Positions 63,296 to 64,000 of a DNA stretch of 64,000 nt are shown in pieces (the stretch's first letter is position 1; each line of letters begins with the position of its first letter). The position numbers were made by a program, and so were the translations under genes. The notes beneath the pieces were generated by a model. That model saw nothing but the letters and a program-made list of their open reading frames with translations. It was not told the DNA's origin and made no database searches. The stretch comes from Echinococcus granulosus (taxonomy: Eukaryota > Platyhelminthes > Cestoda > Cyclophyllidea > Taeniidae): NCBI RefSeq assembly GCF_000524195.1, contig NW_020170414.1, forward strand, positions 143,238 to 207,237, given 5' to 3'.

Positions 63296-64000
63296 TCGCA
63301 GAGTGAGTTCGCCCTACCTTCTCTGTCGTATTGCCTGATGCCTTCAAAACACCTTTGACAAGACAGCCTCTTTTAACTGACCGATGGTGAGGTTTGTTAG
63401 ACACTAGCTGCGAAAGCAACAGTGATCAAGATCCCATTTTTGATGTGTAAGGTCTTTGAAATTAAGAGGGAATTGGCAAGGTGAAATCTGTCTCTCGCCA
63501 TACCTTGTCAATAACATGATCATCATCGTGACATCAAATTGCATAACAGGTGCAATTTGGCTGCCCATCATTGGTCAAAAGCATTTTATCGGCACAATTA
63601 ATCGGGCTACAAGGTAACTTGTAGCTACAACTCAGTGGGATAAGTTTTTGCGCTAAAGTTAATGCTTTGTTGGTAGCTTGAAAGGCATGACCAAATGCTG
63701 AGACGACTGGGTCGTTAGCTGGCACGAGGGAGGTTTCTGTAGCTAATTTCAGTCTACAATTTGGAGTTTTGTCTTTGCCTCTATTGATCAATCTCGACGG
63801 CTGTGAACTAGCCGTGGTGCTGAAGTCAATTGAATACTGGATTACCGAACAGAGTGCATTAACTTTTCCGAGTTCGGAGTGTGCCACCATGTAAACTGCA
63901 GTATTTACTGAATAAGTAGCCACATAGTTATATACTAACATTGGGAAAGTCCAGCTTCTAGACGTTTGGTGCTTTTTCGCTCACCCAATTGTCTAGCTGG
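63296..64000. other. Downstream flank of NT5C2 copy 2
   Basis: No AATAAA was seen soon after the stop at 63293-63295. A 135-codon minus-strand open frame at 63534-63941 has no recognised domain; it may be chance or an exon of a gene beyond the window. Confidence 0.4.

Noticed and set aside
1..64000. tRNA, rRNA, spliced-leader RNA genes and CRISPR arrays
   Set aside because: I scanned for cloverleaf-like patterns, rRNA motifs and regularly spaced repeats and saw none; the composition and gene structure are eukaryotic.

Overview
The window is eukaryotic and most likely comes from a tapeworm (cestode flatworm). Multi-exon genes have canonical GT-AG introns, three introns are exactly 36 nt long (a size typical of cestodes), the coding exons are small, and the introns and spacers are loaded with decayed repeats. 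The genus cannot be fixed from sequence alone; the repeat load would suit one of the larger cestode genomes. A run of exactly 100 N (15334-15433) marks an assembly gap.

Three genes are well supported. (1) At the left edge, on the plus strand, are the last three coding exons (2239-7476) of a cytosolic purine 5'-nucleotidase of the NT5C2 family (copy 1); the catalytic exons lie outside the window. (2) On the minus strand, 20436-49750, is a complete talin gene, read from ATG at 49750 to TAA at 20436. I could place 46 coding exons, about 3,004 residues: FERM head, helical-bundle rod, I/LWEQ actin-binding domain and C-terminal dimerisation helix. (3) On the plus strand, 53455-63295, is a complete second NT5C2-family gene (copy 2): 16 coding exons, 544 residues, with all HAD phosphatase motifs present. 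The two NT5C2 paralogues therefore flank talin in the same orientation. Talin converges on copy 1 and diverges from copy 2. Talin links integrin tails to actin; the NT5C2 enzymes dephosphorylate purine nucleotides. I see no functional link between them and read the layout as chance adjacency plus an old gene duplication.

The 13-kb spacer 7477-20435, the 3.7-kb spacer 49751-53454 and the long introns contain decayed repeats. One family (A) has copies with terminal direct repeats about 850-870 bp apart and no recognisable internal coding, resembling the miniature LTR elements (TRIMs) known from tapeworms. A second family (B) occurs twice, a 105-bp unit is duplicated within a talin intron, and a degraded integrase-like fragment lies near 12 kb. 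An acidic open terminal exon at 8891-9025 belongs to no assigned gene.

Points most worth a second look: substitutions at recalled effector- and base-contact positions in the two nucleotidase paralogues; a single reading-frame break at one talin splice junction; 24-nt and 18-nt talin microexons; the orphan terminal exon; and the TRIM-like elements. I found no operon, CRISPR array, rRNA or tRNA gene, and nothing that amounts to a wholly new system. Exon boundaries were assigned by hand from splice signals, phase continuity and remembered family sequence.
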